The notes under the pieces were generated by a model. That model was given only the letters and a program-made list of their open reading frames with translations, did not search any database and was not told the origin of the DNA. Made by a program: the position numbers and the translations under genes. Below, piece after piece: positions 1 through 8,830 of a stretch of DNA of 64,000 nt. The stretch comes from Lampropedia puyangensis. GTDB lineage: Bacteria > Pseudomonadota > Gammaproteobacteria > Burkholderiales > Burkholderiaceae_C. Each line of letters starts with the position of its first letter. Within the stretch, counting starts at the first letter, position 1. The stretch spans positions 51,306 through 115,305 of the forward strand of contig NZ_STFG01000007.1 of assembly GCF_004833285.1 (NCBI RefSeq), read 5' to 3'.

Positions 1-524
1 AGCGAAAGCAGCCGCGTCACTTTGGCGCCCATCCCCATCAACTGCATAGCGGTTTCTGGCTTGAGGTGCTGAATGTCGTCGAACCACTTCATCAACCGGT
101 CAATCAACTCATGCATTTGCTCCATGCGTTTTTGTGCGTAGCGATCCTCATCACTCACAACCTCTTCAAGCAAAGCTGCACGCAACATAGAGGTTGTAGG
201 TTCGATTTCGCGCCTACGCCGCTCTTCAGCCAGCACACGAAAAATTTCCCAAACGTCCTCTGGCGCCTGAAAGTATTCTCTACGGTCACCCGGTAAATGG
301 CGCAACTGCACCAAACGCCAGGATTGCAACTCCTTCAACCCCATACTGACATTGGAGCGAGAGAACTCCAGCTTCTGCGTAATCTCTTCCGCATTCAGCG
401 GTTTCTCAGACAAATACAGCAGCGCATAGATTTGCCCTACCGTGCGGTTGATGCCCCATCGGCTCCCCATCTCCCCAAAATGAGAGACAAATTGACGCGT
501 CAAAGGCGACAACGGATCGTTCAT
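1..524 (-). CDS. GbsR/MarR-family transcriptional regulator (3' end cut by window edge)
   Basis: The reading frame opens at an ATG at 522-524 and stays open to base 1, giving about 174 residues with the C-terminus outside the window. The N-terminal half reads as a winged helix-turn-helix: the segment around TVGQIYALLYLSEKPLNAEE is followed by a recognition-helix region containing SRSNVSMGLKEL and a wing with HLPGDRREYF. This matches the GbsR-like branch of the MarR superfamily; E. coli-type MarR proteins lack this N-terminal arrangement. It should act as a DNA-binding repressor or sensor, but its ligand cannot be read. The upstream region holds a 12-base palindrome at 632-643 that could be an operator. 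The family call is good; the target genes are unknown. Confidence 0.85.
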   Translation of the reverse strand, partial: MNDPLSPLTRQFVSHFGEMGSRWGINRTVGQIYALLYLSEKPLNAEEITQKLEFSRSNVSMGLKELQSWRLVQLRHLPGDRREYFQAPEDVWEIFRVLAEERRRREIEPTTSMLRAALLEEVVSDEDRYAQKRMEQMHELIDRLMKWFDDIQHLKPETAMQLMGMGAKVTRLLS

Positions 525-631
525 AGTCAATAATCCAAGGTAATTGCATGCATCAAGCGCATTCATCTGCCCACTGCAGCATAAGCTCCTCGAGCAGGAC
601 GGCATCTTGATTGCAAAGAGACAAGATTTTC

Positions 632-643
632 CAGAAATTTCTG
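632..643. repeat. Perfect 12-bp palindrome, possible operator
   Basis: CAGAAATTTCTG is self-complementary and lies 108 bases upstream of the GbsR-like gene in the divergent promoter region. MarR/GbsR-type regulators usually bind palindromes near their own promoters, so an operator role is possible. AT-rich palindromes of this length also arise by chance. Confidence 0.35.
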
Positions 644-760
644 AAATGTTTTGAATTTTTGAATATCTTGACAAAACTTCAGACTTTGTTTGCATTTGCT
701 TCGCAAAATCAACATAAACCATAGTGTTATCCCTCAAGAGATTCACAAACCATTTTTATC

Positions 761-786
761 GTCAGCATGCTGTTTTGCATGCTGAC
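761..786 (+). repeat. 10-bp perfect hairpin in the leader of the DegS-like gene
   Basis: GTCAGCATGC (761-770), loop TGTTTT, then GCATGCTGAC (777-786) form a perfect 10-bp stem. It ends 26 bases before the start codon of the protease gene. No T-run follows on either strand, so it does not look like an intrinsic terminator. It may be a 5' leader structure or an operator. Confidence 0.5.
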
Positions 787-812
787 ATCAACGCACTTTT
801 GCCACACTCCCT

Positions 813-1982
813 ATGCGCCGATACTGGCTTCTTTTCTCCCAATCCGTGACTGTGATACTGGCCGCGTATTTCGTCGTCACCACACTCAAACCGCAATGGC
901 TCGCCTCGCGCGACGCGCCTGCTGTGGCCACACAACTGAACACAGCCCCAGCAACCGCTAATACCACCAATGCATCCAACACCAGTACCCAGCACGAAGA
1001 CGCCCCGACCAGTTTCAGAGCCGCAGCCCAGCTGGCTGCGCAATCAGTGGTAAGCATCAACACCACCAAAACGGTACGGCACCCTTATGCCAATGATCCC
1101 TTCTTCCAATATTTTTTCGGTGAGTCGCCTAACCGCTCGCAAAGCGGGCTTGGCAGCGGCGTCATCGTGAATGCAGATGGCTACCTGCTCACCAACAACC
1201 ATGTCATTGAAGGCGCAGACGTCATCAACGTCACGCTCAACGATGGCCGCGAGTTTGTGGCCAAAGTGGTTGGCACGGACCCTGACTCTGATCTGGCTGT
1301 TCTGAAGATCGAAGCCCCCAATCTACCGGCCATTCGCATTGGTAATTCTGACCAAATGGCCATTGGAGATGCCGTTCTCGCCATCGGTAACCCCTTTGGG
1401 GTTGGCCAAACCGTCACCAGCGGCATCATCAGTGCGCTTGGCCGAAGCCACTTGGGCTTGAACATTTACGAAAATTTCATTCAAACCGATGCGGCCATCA
1501 ATCCAGGGAATTCTGGAGGCGCCTTAGTGGATACCAAAGGGGAGTTGGTTGGCATCAATACCGCCATTTTTTCTCAATCTGGTGGCAGTATGGGCATTGG
1601 CTTTGCCATCCCAACCAAAACAGCGCAATTCGTGCTCAACAGCATCATTCGTGACGGTCGCGTCACGCGCGCCTGGGTTGGCTTGGTATCTGATCCATTA
1701 ACCCCTGAGCTGGCGCAAGCAGCAGGTGTCAAAGCCAGCTCAGGCGTGATTGTCACTGGCGTATTACAAGGCGGACCAGCAGCAAAGGCCGGCATTCGGC
1801 CAGGAGACGTCATTACTCAGATAAACCAACAGCCCGTCAAAAGTGTCACCGACTTGATGGCAACGGTCGCGGGCCTGACACCAAACAACCCTATCCCCAT
1901 CATGATGGAGCGAAATGGCACAGCACAACAAGTCGATATCACACCAGATGTTCGTCCTGTAACCAACCGAACACCTCGATAA
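813..1982 (+). CDS. DegS/HtrA-like periplasmic serine protease with one PDZ domain
   Basis: This is a 389-residue trypsin-fold protease of the HtrA family. An uncleaved-looking N-terminal membrane anchor (about residues 5-22) and a low-complexity Thr/Ala/Asn linker precede the catalytic domain. The triad is visible: His130 in TNNHVIEG, Asp160 in DSDLAVLK and Ser234 in NPGNSGGAL. One PDZ domain follows (about 285-375). The single PDZ and anchor resemble DegS rather than the two-PDZ DegP, so a role in envelope stress sensing or quality control in the periplasm is likely. It lies beside a TPR gene and convergent to the tat genes, an order common in Burkholderiales. A DegS-type signalling function is inferred; general protease activity is near certain. 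Confidence 0.9.
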   Translation: MRRYWLLFSQSVTVILAAYFVVTTLKPQWLASRDAPAVATQLNTAPATANTTNASNTSTQHEDAPTSFRAAAQLAAQSVVSINTTKTVRHPYANDPFFQYFFGESPNRSQSGLGSGVIVNADGYLLTNNHVIEGADVINVTLNDGREFVAKVVGTDPDSDLAVLKIEAPNLPAIRIGNSDQMAIGDAVLAIGNPFGVGQTVTSGIISALGRSHLGLNIYENFIQTDAAINPGNSGGALVDTKGELVGINTAIFSQSGGSMGIGFAIPTKTAQFVLNSIIRDGRVTRAWVGLVSDPLTPELAQAAGVKASSGVIVTGVLQGGPAAKAGIRPGDVITQINQQPVKSVTDLMATVAGLTPNNPIPIMMERNGTAQQVDITPDVRPVTNRTPR

Positions 1983-2058
1983 GCTTTCACATTTTGTTTG
2001 CCCACGCATAGCCTAGCCTAATTGCCCTTCTTTTATTGCCCTTATTGAATGCGTCCTC

Positions 2059-2388
2059 ATGAACATTGCCGCACTTGAAACCATGCTAGCGAAAGGCACC
2101 GATACACCGCTGCTGCGATTTGGCCTGGGTAAGACGTATCTGGACGCAGGCAATGCACCACAGGCTGTCCTGCATTTGCATGCCTGTGTAGAAAATGACC
2201 CAGGTTACTCTGCTGCATGGAAGCTACTGGGCAAAGCTTATTTGCTGTGCGAAGACAAGGTGGCCGCACAAACGGCGTGGACGGCGGGTATCGCCGCAGC
2301 TCAGCAGCACGGGGACAAACAAGCAGAAAAAGAAATGGCCGTATTCTTGCGCAAACTGCAAAAGAACGGCCACAGCAACAATATTTGA
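2059..2388 (+). CDS. Small TPR-repeat protein
   Basis: This 109-residue protein consists of about two to three helical repeats. LLRFGLGKTYLDAGNAPQAV and AWKLLGKAYLLCEDKVAAQT show the TPR spacing of small and aromatic residues. There is no signal peptide, so it is probably a cytoplasmic scaffold. It follows the DegS-like gene by 76 bases on the same strand. Such short TPR proteins beside tat genes are frequent in Comamonadaceae; their partner is unknown. Confidence 0.8.
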   Translation: MNIAALETMLAKGTDTPLLRFGLGKTYLDAGNAPQAVLHLHACVENDPGYSAAWKLLGKAYLLCEDKVAAQTAWTAGIAAAQQHGDKQAEKEMAVFLRKLQKNGHSNNI

Positions 2389-2489
2389 TTTTTTAGTTCG
2401 CGGGTCTTACGACTGGTGGCATCTGTTCGAGCTAATAGCAGCCAAACTCGCCTGTCACTGGAGTTTCTCCCGGGCAAAGCCGTTTTAGT

Positions 2490-3293
2490 TTAAGCCTGCT
2501 CACCTTCTTGCGACTCTGGCTCTTTCTTGCTAAACCAACGCGAAGCAAAAAGACCCAGTTCGTAAAGCAAGCACATAGGAATAGCCAGGGACAACTGAGA
2601 AATCACATCAGGCGGCGTCACCACGGCAGCAATCACAAAGGCAAGAACCACGAAATAACCGCGAAAAGAGCGCAATTTGTCCAGTGTGACCAAACCAAAA
2701 CGCACCAGCAACATGACCACAATGGGAACCTGAAACGCCAAGGCAAAAGCAATATAGAGTGACAAGATAACGCCAACATAGGACGCCACATCTGGTGTTG
2801 CAGCCACACTCTGGGGCGCAAACTTCTGAATAAACTCAAACATTTTGTCCAGCACAAACAGCTGCACAAATGCAATGCCAACATATGCCAGCAAACTTCC
2901 CAGCAAAATCATAGGCAGCGCGAAACGCTTCTCATGGCTGTACAGGCCCGGCGCAACAAACGCCCATGCTTGGTAAATCAACCATGGCAATGCAACCAAC
3001 ACCGCCGTCATGAACATGACCTTGAGTGGCACCAAGAAAGGCGACAAAACCCCCACGGCTATCAACTTCGCATCAGGGGGCATGTGGGCACGGATTGGCA
3101 TGGCAATGATGTCAATCAGCACGCTAGGGCCAGGCCAAAGCGCCAACCCCACAATCACAACAAAAACCCCAACAATGCAATAAATGATTCGATTGCGCAG
3201 CTCTATCAAGTGCTGAACAAAGGGTTGCTCTGTTCCAGCTAGCTCATTTTCTGAGGAAGGTGTGTGGGCCATGTTTTCAAGGCTCGCCAACAT
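2490..3293 (-). CDS. tatC: Sec-independent protein translocase subunit TatC
   Basis: TatC is the multi-spanning receptor of the twin-arginine translocase; with TatB it recognises the RR signal peptides of folded precursors. The 267-residue protein carries the family landmarks: HLIELRNRI near the N-terminus, the conserved segment around LPWLIYQAWAFVAPGLYSHE, and FGLVTLDKLRSFRGYF before VTPPDVISQLSLAIPM. Six hydrophobic segments are evident. It is last in the tatA-tatB-tatC order on the minus strand, 39 bases after tatB. The ATG at 3293 is used here; an in-frame ATG at 3272 is an alternative, and neither has a clear Shine-Dalgarno. Confidence 0.97.
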   Translation of the reverse strand: MLASLENMAHTPSSENELAGTEQPFVQHLIELRNRIIYCIVGVFVVIVGLALWPGPSVLIDIIAMPIRAHMPPDAKLIAVGVLSPFLVPLKVMFMTAVLVALPWLIYQAWAFVAPGLYSHEKRFALPMILLGSLLAYVGIAFVQLFVLDKMFEFIQKFAPQSVAATPDVASYVGVILSLYIAFALAFQVPIVVMLLVRFGLVTLDKLRSFRGYFVVLAFVIAAVVTPPDVISQLSLAIPMCLLYELGLFASRWFSKKEPESQEGEQA

Positions 3294-3332
3294 CGTTGCT
3301 GAGGCATACGATGCCAGCTAAGCGACAAATTA

Positions 3333-3869
3333 TCAATGCGAATCGAAGGAGGAATGAACGCGCAGACGGGCAACCCGAGCAGCATCGGATTGGATGTTTT
3401 TGCGCACTTGGTGCCGTGCTTTGTACCAACCAGGAACGGCCGAACGACGTTTGCGCCAGTCTTTGCGAGGCGCAACATAAACCACTGGTGTGACAGCAGT
3501 TACAAAATCCCTTTTGCTCGCATCTTCCAAGCCATCTAAAGAAGATCCATCCGAATCACTGTCGGCGCCACCATCCAAGGCATTGAGTTCATCCGAGACT
3601 TGGTTTACGCCACTTTTGAAGTCGCTGGCATGGGTACGCACGGTTTGTTCTAGGTCCCGAGCAGCCCCTTCAAGCGAAGTTTTGACTTTGCGCAGCTCAT
3701 CCATCTCCATGGCCTGATTGACCTCACGCTTGACATCGTTGACGTAGCGCTGCGCCTTCCCCAAAAGCGTTCCAATGGTTCGCGCTACTTTAGGCAAGCG
3801 CTCGGGCCCAATCACAATCAGCGCTACCAGGCCAATCATGACGAGTTTTGAAATACCTAAATCAAACAT
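3333..3869 (-). CDS. tatB: Sec-independent protein translocase subunit TatB
   Basis: TatB pairs with TatC in the twin-arginine receptor complex. The N-terminus MFDLGISKLVMIGLVALIVI, then GPERLPKVART, is the canonical single membrane helix plus hinge, followed by a long amphipathic helix. The 178-residue length is normal. The C-terminal tail is acidic (DGGADSDSD) and then basic. The start is placed at the ATG giving MFDLG (3867-3869) because that is the conserved TatB N-terminus; an in-frame TTG lies four codons upstream. Confidence 0.95.
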   Translation of the reverse strand: MFDLGISKLVMIGLVALIVIGPERLPKVARTIGTLLGKAQRYVNDVKREVNQAMEMDELRKVKTSLEGAARDLEQTVRTHASDFKSGVNQVSDELNALDGGADSDSDGSSLDGLEDASKRDFVTAVTPVVYVAPRKDWRKRRSAVPGWYKARHQVRKNIQSDAARVARLRVHSSFDSH

Positions 3870-4001
3870 CGATTCGACCAATTTCCTTATGCGTTGCTGC
3901 CAAGCAGCAAAGACTGCGTTATCGCATGCCTTACCCGAGCGTCACACACAGCCCTAAAAACAGCAAGCATCTGCATTCAAGCCCATGGCAATAGCCAACG
4001 A

Positions 4002-4235
4002 TCAGTTTTTCTGTTTGGCTTGCACGTCAATGGTTTCTTTGTCCGAAGTGGACTGATCCGCAACTTTGGCACTCTCAGCAGCCTGAGGAGCCTCACCGCC
4101 TTCACGCATCCCCTCTTTGAAACCTTTAACTGCTCCACCCAAATCACTGCCCATATTGCGCAGTTTTTTGGTACCAAAAATCAAAACTACGACCAGCAAT
4201 ACAACCAGCCAGTGCCAAATGGAAAGTCCACCCAT
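4002..4235 (-). CDS. tatA: Sec-independent protein translocase subunit TatA
   Basis: TatA forms the protein-conducting assembly of the twin-arginine pathway. The 77-residue protein has the N-terminal membrane helix ([15 protein letters not shown]), the [22 protein letters not shown] hinge and amphipathic helix, and a short polar tail. It is first of tatABC on the minus strand, 120-odd bases ahead of tatB and downstream of the HIT gene. Confidence 0.96.
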   Translation of the reverse strand: MGGLSIWHWLVVLLVVVLIFGTKKLRNMGSDLGGAVKGFKEGMREGGEAPQAAESAKVADQSTSDKETIDVQAKQKN

Positions 4236-4333
4236 GATGCTTCACTCCTAGAATCGAAAAGCCGAAAATAAACTGCAGTAAGTAAGCACTAGCATTGCTT
4301 TGCCACCTACGGTCAGAAATTGAAATCATTGTA

Positions 4334-4378
4334 TGCGGCTGATGGCCTGCGTTCGGCAGGCCACGTGAAAAAGCCGCA
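4334..4378. repeat. Two-tier inverted repeat between hit and tatA
   Basis: An 8-bp perfect stem, TGGCCTGC (4343-4350) with GCAGGCCA (4356-4363) around loop GTTCG, sits inside an outer 7-bp stem TGCGGCT (4334-4340) with AGCCGCA (4372-4378). It lies 99 bases upstream of tatA in the hit-tat transcription direction. No U-tract follows on the minus strand, so it may be a processing or attenuation structure and not a terminator. Confidence 0.5.
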
Positions 4379-4395
4379 CAAACGCTAGCCTTTGG

Positions 4396-4764
4396 TCAAC
4401 CTTTAAGCCAGGGGCGCGGACCGCCCATGACATGAACATGCAAATGGTGCACCTCTTGTCCGCCCTCTTCCCCTGTATTGACTACCACACGAAAGCCGCC
4501 TTCAGGGTACGGATTACAACCTTGCTCCAAGGCAAGCTGCGGCGCCAATGCCATGATTTTCCCTAGCAGCGGTGCATCAGAGGCCGTAACCTGAGCCATC
4601 GATGGAATATGTTTTTTTGGGATCACCAAAAAATGCACAGGAGCCCAGGGACTGATGTCATGAAACGCAAAGAGGTCCTCATCTTCGTAGACTTTTTTCG
4701 AGGGAATTTCCCCTGCTACGATCTTGCAAAAAATGCATTGTGGGTCATGGGTTAGAGCAGTCAT
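4396..4764 (-). CDS. HIT-family nucleotide hydrolase (HinT-like)
   Basis: This 122-residue protein is a histidine-triad hydrolase, a family that cleaves phosphoramidate or AMP-linked substrates. The signature HHLHVHVMGG is near the C-terminus. The N-terminus has CIFCKIVAGEIPS, as in bacterial HinT proteins. The start is set at the ATG of MTALTHDP (4762-4764) because upstream residues do not match the family. The hit-tatA-tatB-tatC order is typical in Burkholderiales, often after hisI/hisE, which are not adjacent here. Confidence 0.93.
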   Translation of the reverse strand: MTALTHDPQCIFCKIVAGEIPSKKVYEDEDLFAFHDISPWAPVHFLVIPKKHIPSMAQVTASDAPLLGKIMALAPQLALEQGCNPYPEGGFRVVVNTGEEGGQEVHHLHVHVMGGPRPWLKG

Positions 4765-4919
4765 ACATCCAAGATTTCTTATGCCAAAAGACAAGCAACA
4801 ACAAGCAAGCTTAATGCCAATACAGGCCAAGGATTGCCTCAAACACAGCAGCCAAAGCCATGCCATAGCGGTGAAAGACCTCACATGCATGCCGTTTGTT
4901 GCGCGCCCTTGCATAGTGC

Positions 4920-4937
4920 CATGCTTTTTAAAGCATG
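4920..4937. repeat. 18-base palindrome downstream of the patatin-like gene
   Basis: CATGCTTT and AAAGCATG flank a central TT, giving an 8-bp perfect inverted repeat in the 233-base gap between the patatin-like gene and the HIT gene. No U-run follows, so terminator function is doubtful. Nothing else was recognised in that gap. Confidence 0.35.
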
Positions 4938-4997
4938 CAGACCAAACCCACCGCAGCTTGCGCTGCCACTGCATTGAGCAGGCTTATTCAAAATCCA

Positions 4998-6047
4998 CTA
5001 GAGCGTCGAACGCACCCCAATATCTTCGCGATGCTGCTGCAGCCATTGCTGCGCAGATTCACGGCCCCGGGCAAAAAGCTTCTGCAAAAAACCAATATCG
5101 GAGCGCAACTTGCTATCACTACCGAATGTCTGCAAAAAGGCCCCTCCATCAATGCGGTGCATACGCATCGACTTGTATTGACTGGCATCGAGCCGCCCCT
5201 CATCCAACAAACGCCTGACAAATTCAATCGCACGCAGCTCCGACAATAAACTGGCATTGAATGTCACTTCATTGATGCGCTCGAGAATTTCTGGCATCGT
5301 CTTCGGCACTGATTCTGTTTCAATCGGATTGATTTGTACCAGCAGTACATCGTCGGCGCGGGTTCTATAAATCAACGGATAGATGGCTGGATTACCAGAG
5401 TAACCACCATCCCAGTAATGCTCACCATCAATCTCTACCGCATTGAAAATTTGCGGCAAGCAAGCCGAAGCCATCAGCGCATCTAGGCCGAGGTCATCTG
5501 ACTCAAAAACCTTGCTGCGGCCAGTGCGCACATTTGTCGCACCAATAAACAAACGCGGCACCAAGCCGCCGCCCTGGTATTGCTTGATCAAGTCAAAATC
5601 CACTTGCTGGCGCAACAAGCTTCGCAATGGATTGATATCCATAGGATTGGTTTGTGCTGGCGAAAGGGGTGATGAAGACATCAACGGCTTGAGCCAAGGC
5701 ATCCATTGCGCAGCCAGATGTGATGGCGAAGCTGTCAAAAAGGCCCCCAAAGTGCCGACCGCCTCCCAAAAATTGCGCAATGTCTGGCGGGCCAACTCAC
5801 TTCCTTTAGCAAGGGCTTCTTGCTCGTCAGGAATATGCAGATCCGCCGCTTTGGCAAAACCTGCTGCCAACACAGTCGCATTCATGGCCCCCGCACTGGT
5901 GCCGCTGATACCTTCAAACCGGTAAACACCCTCTTCCAAAAGCGCATCCAGCACGCCCCAGGTAAAAGCGCCGTGCGAACCACCACCTTGCAGAGCCAGA
6001 TTCAGCTCTTGCGGCTTGGCCGTATGCTTTTTATTACGCACTGTCAT
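4998..6047 (-). CDS. Patatin-like phospholipase
   Basis: This 349-residue protein has the patatin active-site architecture: the oxyanion-hole loop LQGGGSHGAF near the N-terminus, the nucleophile elbow GTSAG, and the catalytic Asp in WDGGYSGNP. It should hydrolyse acyl ester bonds of (phospho)lipids. There is no signal peptide, so it is likely cytoplasmic or membrane-associated. The start is the ATG at 6045-6047; a GTG directly upstream (6048-6050) is possible. It begins 3 bases after the stop of the small membrane protein gene, so the two are very probably co-transcribed and translationally coupled. Confidence 0.92.
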   Translation of the reverse strand: MTVRNKKHTAKPQELNLALQGGGSHGAFTWGVLDALLEEGVYRFEGISGTSAGAMNATVLAAGFAKAADLHIPDEQEALAKGSELARQTLRNFWEAVGTLGAFLTASPSHLAAQWMPWLKPLMSSSPLSPAQTNPMDINPLRSLLRQQVDFDLIKQYQGGGLVPRLFIGATNVRTGRSKVFESDDLGLDALMASACLPQIFNAVEIDGEHYWDGGYSGNPAIYPLIYRTRADDVLLVQINPIETESVPKTMPEILERINEVTFNASLLSELRAIEFVRRLLDEGRLDASQYKSMRMHRIDGGAFLQTFGSDSKLRSDIGFLQKLFARGRESAQQWLQQHREDIGVRSTL

Positions 6048-6050
6048 CAC

Positions 6051-6467
6051 TCAAGCAGCAATCGCTTGGTCTTTATTCATGGCAACCATGCCGCGAACAA
6101 TGCGAATCAAAAACCAAATGGAGACAAAGAACCACGCAATTTTCCCAGGCACATAAAACAGCAGGAACAAGGGCGCTGTCACGGCATACAGAAAAATTGC
6201 CCATCCCACACTGGATATCCGCCAATCAAAATGGCTTGCCTGCCAAGTACCTTGTGCATCTGAGCGTTTGACCAAATCCAAAATCAACGCCAGCAATAGC
6301 AATACCAAACTAGGCTCCAGACCAGGCACTACCGCGCACACAGCCACGACCAGATGCATGCCGTAACTGATCCACCCTAAAAGCCTTAAATCATTCAAAT
6401 TTTGTCGATTGTCCACTTGCTCGCGCGCCTGAACATCCACTACGTCGTTGTGATCGCGTTTATTCAT
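6051..6467 (-). CDS. Small integral membrane protein, DUF4870-like
   Basis: This 138-residue protein has a short charged N-terminus and three to four hydrophobic segments, including LLGWISYGMHLVVAVCAVV and FVSIWFLIRIVRGMVAM near the end. The pattern, with a His/Trp-containing middle (QASHFDWRISSVGWAIF), resembles the DUF4870 group common in Comamonadaceae. Its function is unknown. It sits immediately upstream of the patatin-like gene, suggesting a membrane-linked job with it. Confidence 0.7.
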   Translation of the reverse strand: MNKRDHNDVVDVQAREQVDNRQNLNDLRLLGWISYGMHLVVAVCAVVPGLEPSLVLLLLALILDLVKRSDAQGTWQASHFDWRISSVGWAIFLYAVTAPLFLLFYVPGKIAWFFVSIWFLIRIVRGMVAMNKDQAIAA

Positions 6468-6763
6468 TGCAACTTACCCTCCAAATGGTTTGCGCTCTCT
6501 TGGGTTTGTTTTACTAAAAATGCTGCATTGCAGCAAATTCAATTATTGGAGCCATTGTGCCGCAATCCACAAACGAGATGTCCAGTCATGGTTTTGTTTA
6601 CCATAAGCCGATCTGCATGCACAACACCACTCTTTCTAGCCGCCTCATGAAACAGCAAAGGCACATCCAACCCCATAGCTATCGCATACATATCCGATCA
6701 CAGGCGCCCAGCAGCGCATGACGAAGTCGCTACAATACGCGGCTTAACTATTTGCTCTTTGTC
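6468..6763. other. Divergent intergenic region upstream of ribBA
   Basis: No gene or riboswitch is visible in these 296 bases. A 15-base inverted repeat, TGCTGCA and TGCAGCA around one T, is at 6521-6535. A possible -10 hexamer TACAAT is at 6731-6736, 28 bases before the ribBA start, with no good -35. Confidence 0.5.
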
Positions 6764-7888
6764 ATGACTCAAGCTACCTCTATCGCCCCTATTTCGCCAG
6801 TGGAAGAAATCATCGAAGAAATTCGAGCGGGCAGAATGGTGGTGCTGATTGATGAAGAAGACCGAGAAAACGAAGGCGATCTGGTGTTAGCGGCTGATCA
6901 CGTCAGCCCCGAAGCCATCAATTTCATGGCCAAATATGCGCGAGGTCTTGTCTGTTTGACCTTGACACGCGAACGCTGCCAATTGCTGAACTTGCCCCCT
7001 ATGGCCAAGAAAAACGGCACGCAGTTTGATACCGCGTTCACCGTCTCCATCGAAGCGGCCGAAGGAGTCACCACTGGCATTTCAGCAGCAGACCGTGCCC
7101 GCACCATTGCGGCAGCTGTTTCTGCACATGCAAAACCAACCGATCTGGTGCAGCCAGGCCACATTTTCCCCGTTCAAGCGGTAGATGGTGGCGTACTTAT
7201 GCGCGCAGGCCACACTGAAGCGGGTTGCGACTTGACGCGCCTTGCGGGCTTGACACCGGCCAGCGTCATTTGCGAGATCATGAAGGACGACGGCACCATG
7301 GCTCGCCTGCCTGATTTGCAGATTTTCGCGGCTGAGCACGGGCTAAAAATCGGCACCATCGCCGATCTCATCCAATACCGCAGCAGCCATGAATCGCTGA
7401 TTGAGCGTGTCAGCTCTCGAAAAATGGTCACGCACTGGGGAGAATTCACTGCGCATGCTTTTCAAGACAGCATGAGCAAAGCACTGCATTTGGCGCTAGT
7501 CAAAGGCCAGTGGAGCGACGACGAAGAAATTCCAGTGCGCGTGCACGAACCCCTCTCCGTGCTGGACGCGTTAGATGCCCAACGCGGCCTGCATTCGTGG
7601 AGCCTGCACGAAAGCCTCCAATACATCGACCGGACAGGCAAAGGAGCTGTTGTACTGCTCAATTGTGGAGAAACAGGCGAGCAACTGCTTGACCAATTGG
7701 AGGGCCGCGCACAACCGAGCCACGCCCCCACCCGTGGCCGCATGGATTTGCGCACATATGGCATTGGCGCACAAATTTTGCGTAATTTAGGCGTTGGCCG
7801 TATGCGTCTGTTAGGCCAACCACGTCGCTTGCCCAGCATGGCTGCGGGCTATAACCTCGAAGTCACCGGCTTCATTAACAAGGAATAA
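6764..7888 (+). CDS. ribBA: RibBA-type protein: DHBP synthase fused to a degenerate GTP cyclohydrolase II-like domain
   Basis: Residues about 1-205 are 3,4-dihydroxy-2-butanone 4-phosphate synthase (RibB). The acidic loop [11 protein letters not shown] and the [17 protein letters not shown] motif supply the Mg2+ and ribulose-5-phosphate contacts. The C-terminal half aligns with GTP cyclohydrolase II by its layout and its end ([19 protein letters not shown]), but the three-cysteine zinc site of RibA (C-x10-C-x-C) is missing: the matching stretch reads [20 protein letters not shown]. The second domain is therefore unlikely to open GTP. The ATG at 6764 gives MTQATSIAP; an upstream in-frame TTG is less likely. 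It leads a ribBA-ribH-nusB cluster with 2- to 7-base gaps. Confidence 0.9.
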   Translation: MTQATSIAPISPVEEIIEEIRAGRMVVLIDEEDRENEGDLVLAADHVSPEAINFMAKYARGLVCLTLTRERCQLLNLPPMAKKNGTQFDTAFTVSIEAAEGVTTGISAADRARTIAAAVSAHAKPTDLVQPGHIFPVQAVDGGVLMRAGHTEAGCDLTRLAGLTPASVICEIMKDDGTMARLPDLQIFAAEHGLKIGTIADLIQYRSSHESLIERVSSRKMVTHWGEFTAHAFQDSMSKALHLALVKGQWSDDEEIPVRVHEPLSVLDALDAQRGLHSWSLHESLQYIDRTGKGAVVLLNCGETGEQLLDQLEGRAQPSHAPTRGRMDLRTYGIGAQILRNLGVGRMRLLGQPRRLPSMAAGYNLEVTGFINKE

Positions 7889-7890
7889 CC

Positions 7891-8355
7891 ATGTTTGGTG
7901 CAAACAAAGGTGCTGCCAATTTGCAAGATGGCAGCCCATTGCGCATTGCCGTTGTGCAAGCGCGCTTTAACGAAGACATTACAACCGCGCTTTGGCAGGC
8001 AACACACACAGAGCTACTCGCACTGGGTGTGCAGGAAGAACACATCACCCACGTCACCGTTCCGGGTGCGCTCGAAGTGGCCTCGGCCTTGCAGGTTTTG
8101 GCAGACACCGAGAACTTTGATGCCCTGATTGCTCTGGGCTGCATTATTCGCGGAGAAACCTACCATTTCGAACTGGTGGCCAATGAGTCTGGCGCAGGTG
8201 TCACGCGCATCAGCCTAGACTACGGCATTCCCATTGCCAACGCCATTCTCACTGTTGAAAACATGGAGCAAGCCGTTGCTCGCCAAACTGAAAAAGGCCG
8301 CGATGCCGCCCGCGTGGCCGTTGAAATGGCCAACCTGATTGAACAGATTGCATAA
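7891..8355 (+). CDS. ribH: 6,7-dimethyl-8-ribityllumazine synthase
   Basis: This is lumazine synthase, the penultimate step of riboflavin synthesis, condensing DHBP with the ribitylaminouracil. The 154-residue protein shows the family motifs [21 protein letters not shown] and [14 protein letters not shown]. It starts 2 bases after ribBA and runs into nusB, a conserved operon order. A second, divergent RibH is encoded at 10437-11066; this copy is the standard house-keeping type. Confidence 0.96.
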   Translation: MFGANKGAANLQDGSPLRIAVVQARFNEDITTALWQATHTELLALGVQEEHITHVTVPGALEVASALQVLADTENFDALIALGCIIRGETYHFELVANESGAGVTRISLDYGIPIANAILTVENMEQAVARQTEKGRDAARVAVEMANLIEQIA

Positions 8356-8362
8356 GCTGCCC

Positions 8363-8830
8363 ATGAGTACCCCTGAAAACACCCCCGTTCCAAGCAGCAA
8401 AAAAAGTGCACGTAGCCGTGCGCGAGAGTTTGCACTGCAAGCGCTTTACCAGCGCCTGGTAGGCAAAAACGATCCTCGCGATATCGACATGTTTACGCGC
8501 AACCTCAGTGGTTTTCACAAAGCAGACTCTGCCCTGTATGACGCGCTACTGTACGGCTGCGCTGAAGAAGCGCAAACGTTGGACGAAGCCATTGCCCCCG
8601 TTCTGGATCGCCCGCTCGAAGAGCTCTCCCCTATCGAACATGCTGCGATGTGGATGGGTGTGTTCGAATTCAAACACGCGCTTGACGTGCCGTGGAAAGT
8701 CGTCATCAACGAGTACGTAGAATTGGCCAAATCGTTTGGCGGCACAGACGGCCATAAATACGTCAATGCGGTATTGAATGCACTAGCGCCGCAATTTCGC
8801 GCAGCCGAAGTGAACGCCAGCAAGGCTTAA
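8363..8830 (+). CDS. nusB: Transcription antitermination factor NusB
   Basis: NusB binds boxA RNA with NusE/S10 to protect rRNA transcripts from termination. The 155-residue protein has the all-helical NusB core: [19 protein letters not shown] at the start and [29 protein letters not shown] at the end. The start at 8363 (MSTPENT) follows ribH by 7 bases; a frame extending upstream is not supported by homology. Confidence 0.96.
   Translation: MSTPENTPVPSSKKSARSRAREFALQALYQRLVGKNDPRDIDMFTRNLSGFHKADSALYDALLYGCAEEAQTLDEAIAPVLDRPLEELSPIEHAAMWMGVFEFKHALDVPWKVVINEYVELAKSFGGTDGHKYVNAVLNALAPQFRAAEVNASKA

Larger units (their letters stand above)
525..812. other. Divergent intergenic region with two inverted repeats
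   Basis: No gene is visible in these 288 bases between the regulator and the DegS-like protease. The region is AT-rich between 620 and 720. It contains the perfect palindrome CAGAAATTTCTG (632-643), a TTGACA hexamer at 668-673 without a convincing -10 partner, and a 10-bp perfect hairpin at 761-786. Confidence 0.6.

Noticed and set aside
668-696. TTGACA at 668-673 as -35 of the DegS-like gene promoter.
   Set aside because: The hexamer 17 bases downstream is TGCATT, a poor -10, so a promoter cannot be claimed.
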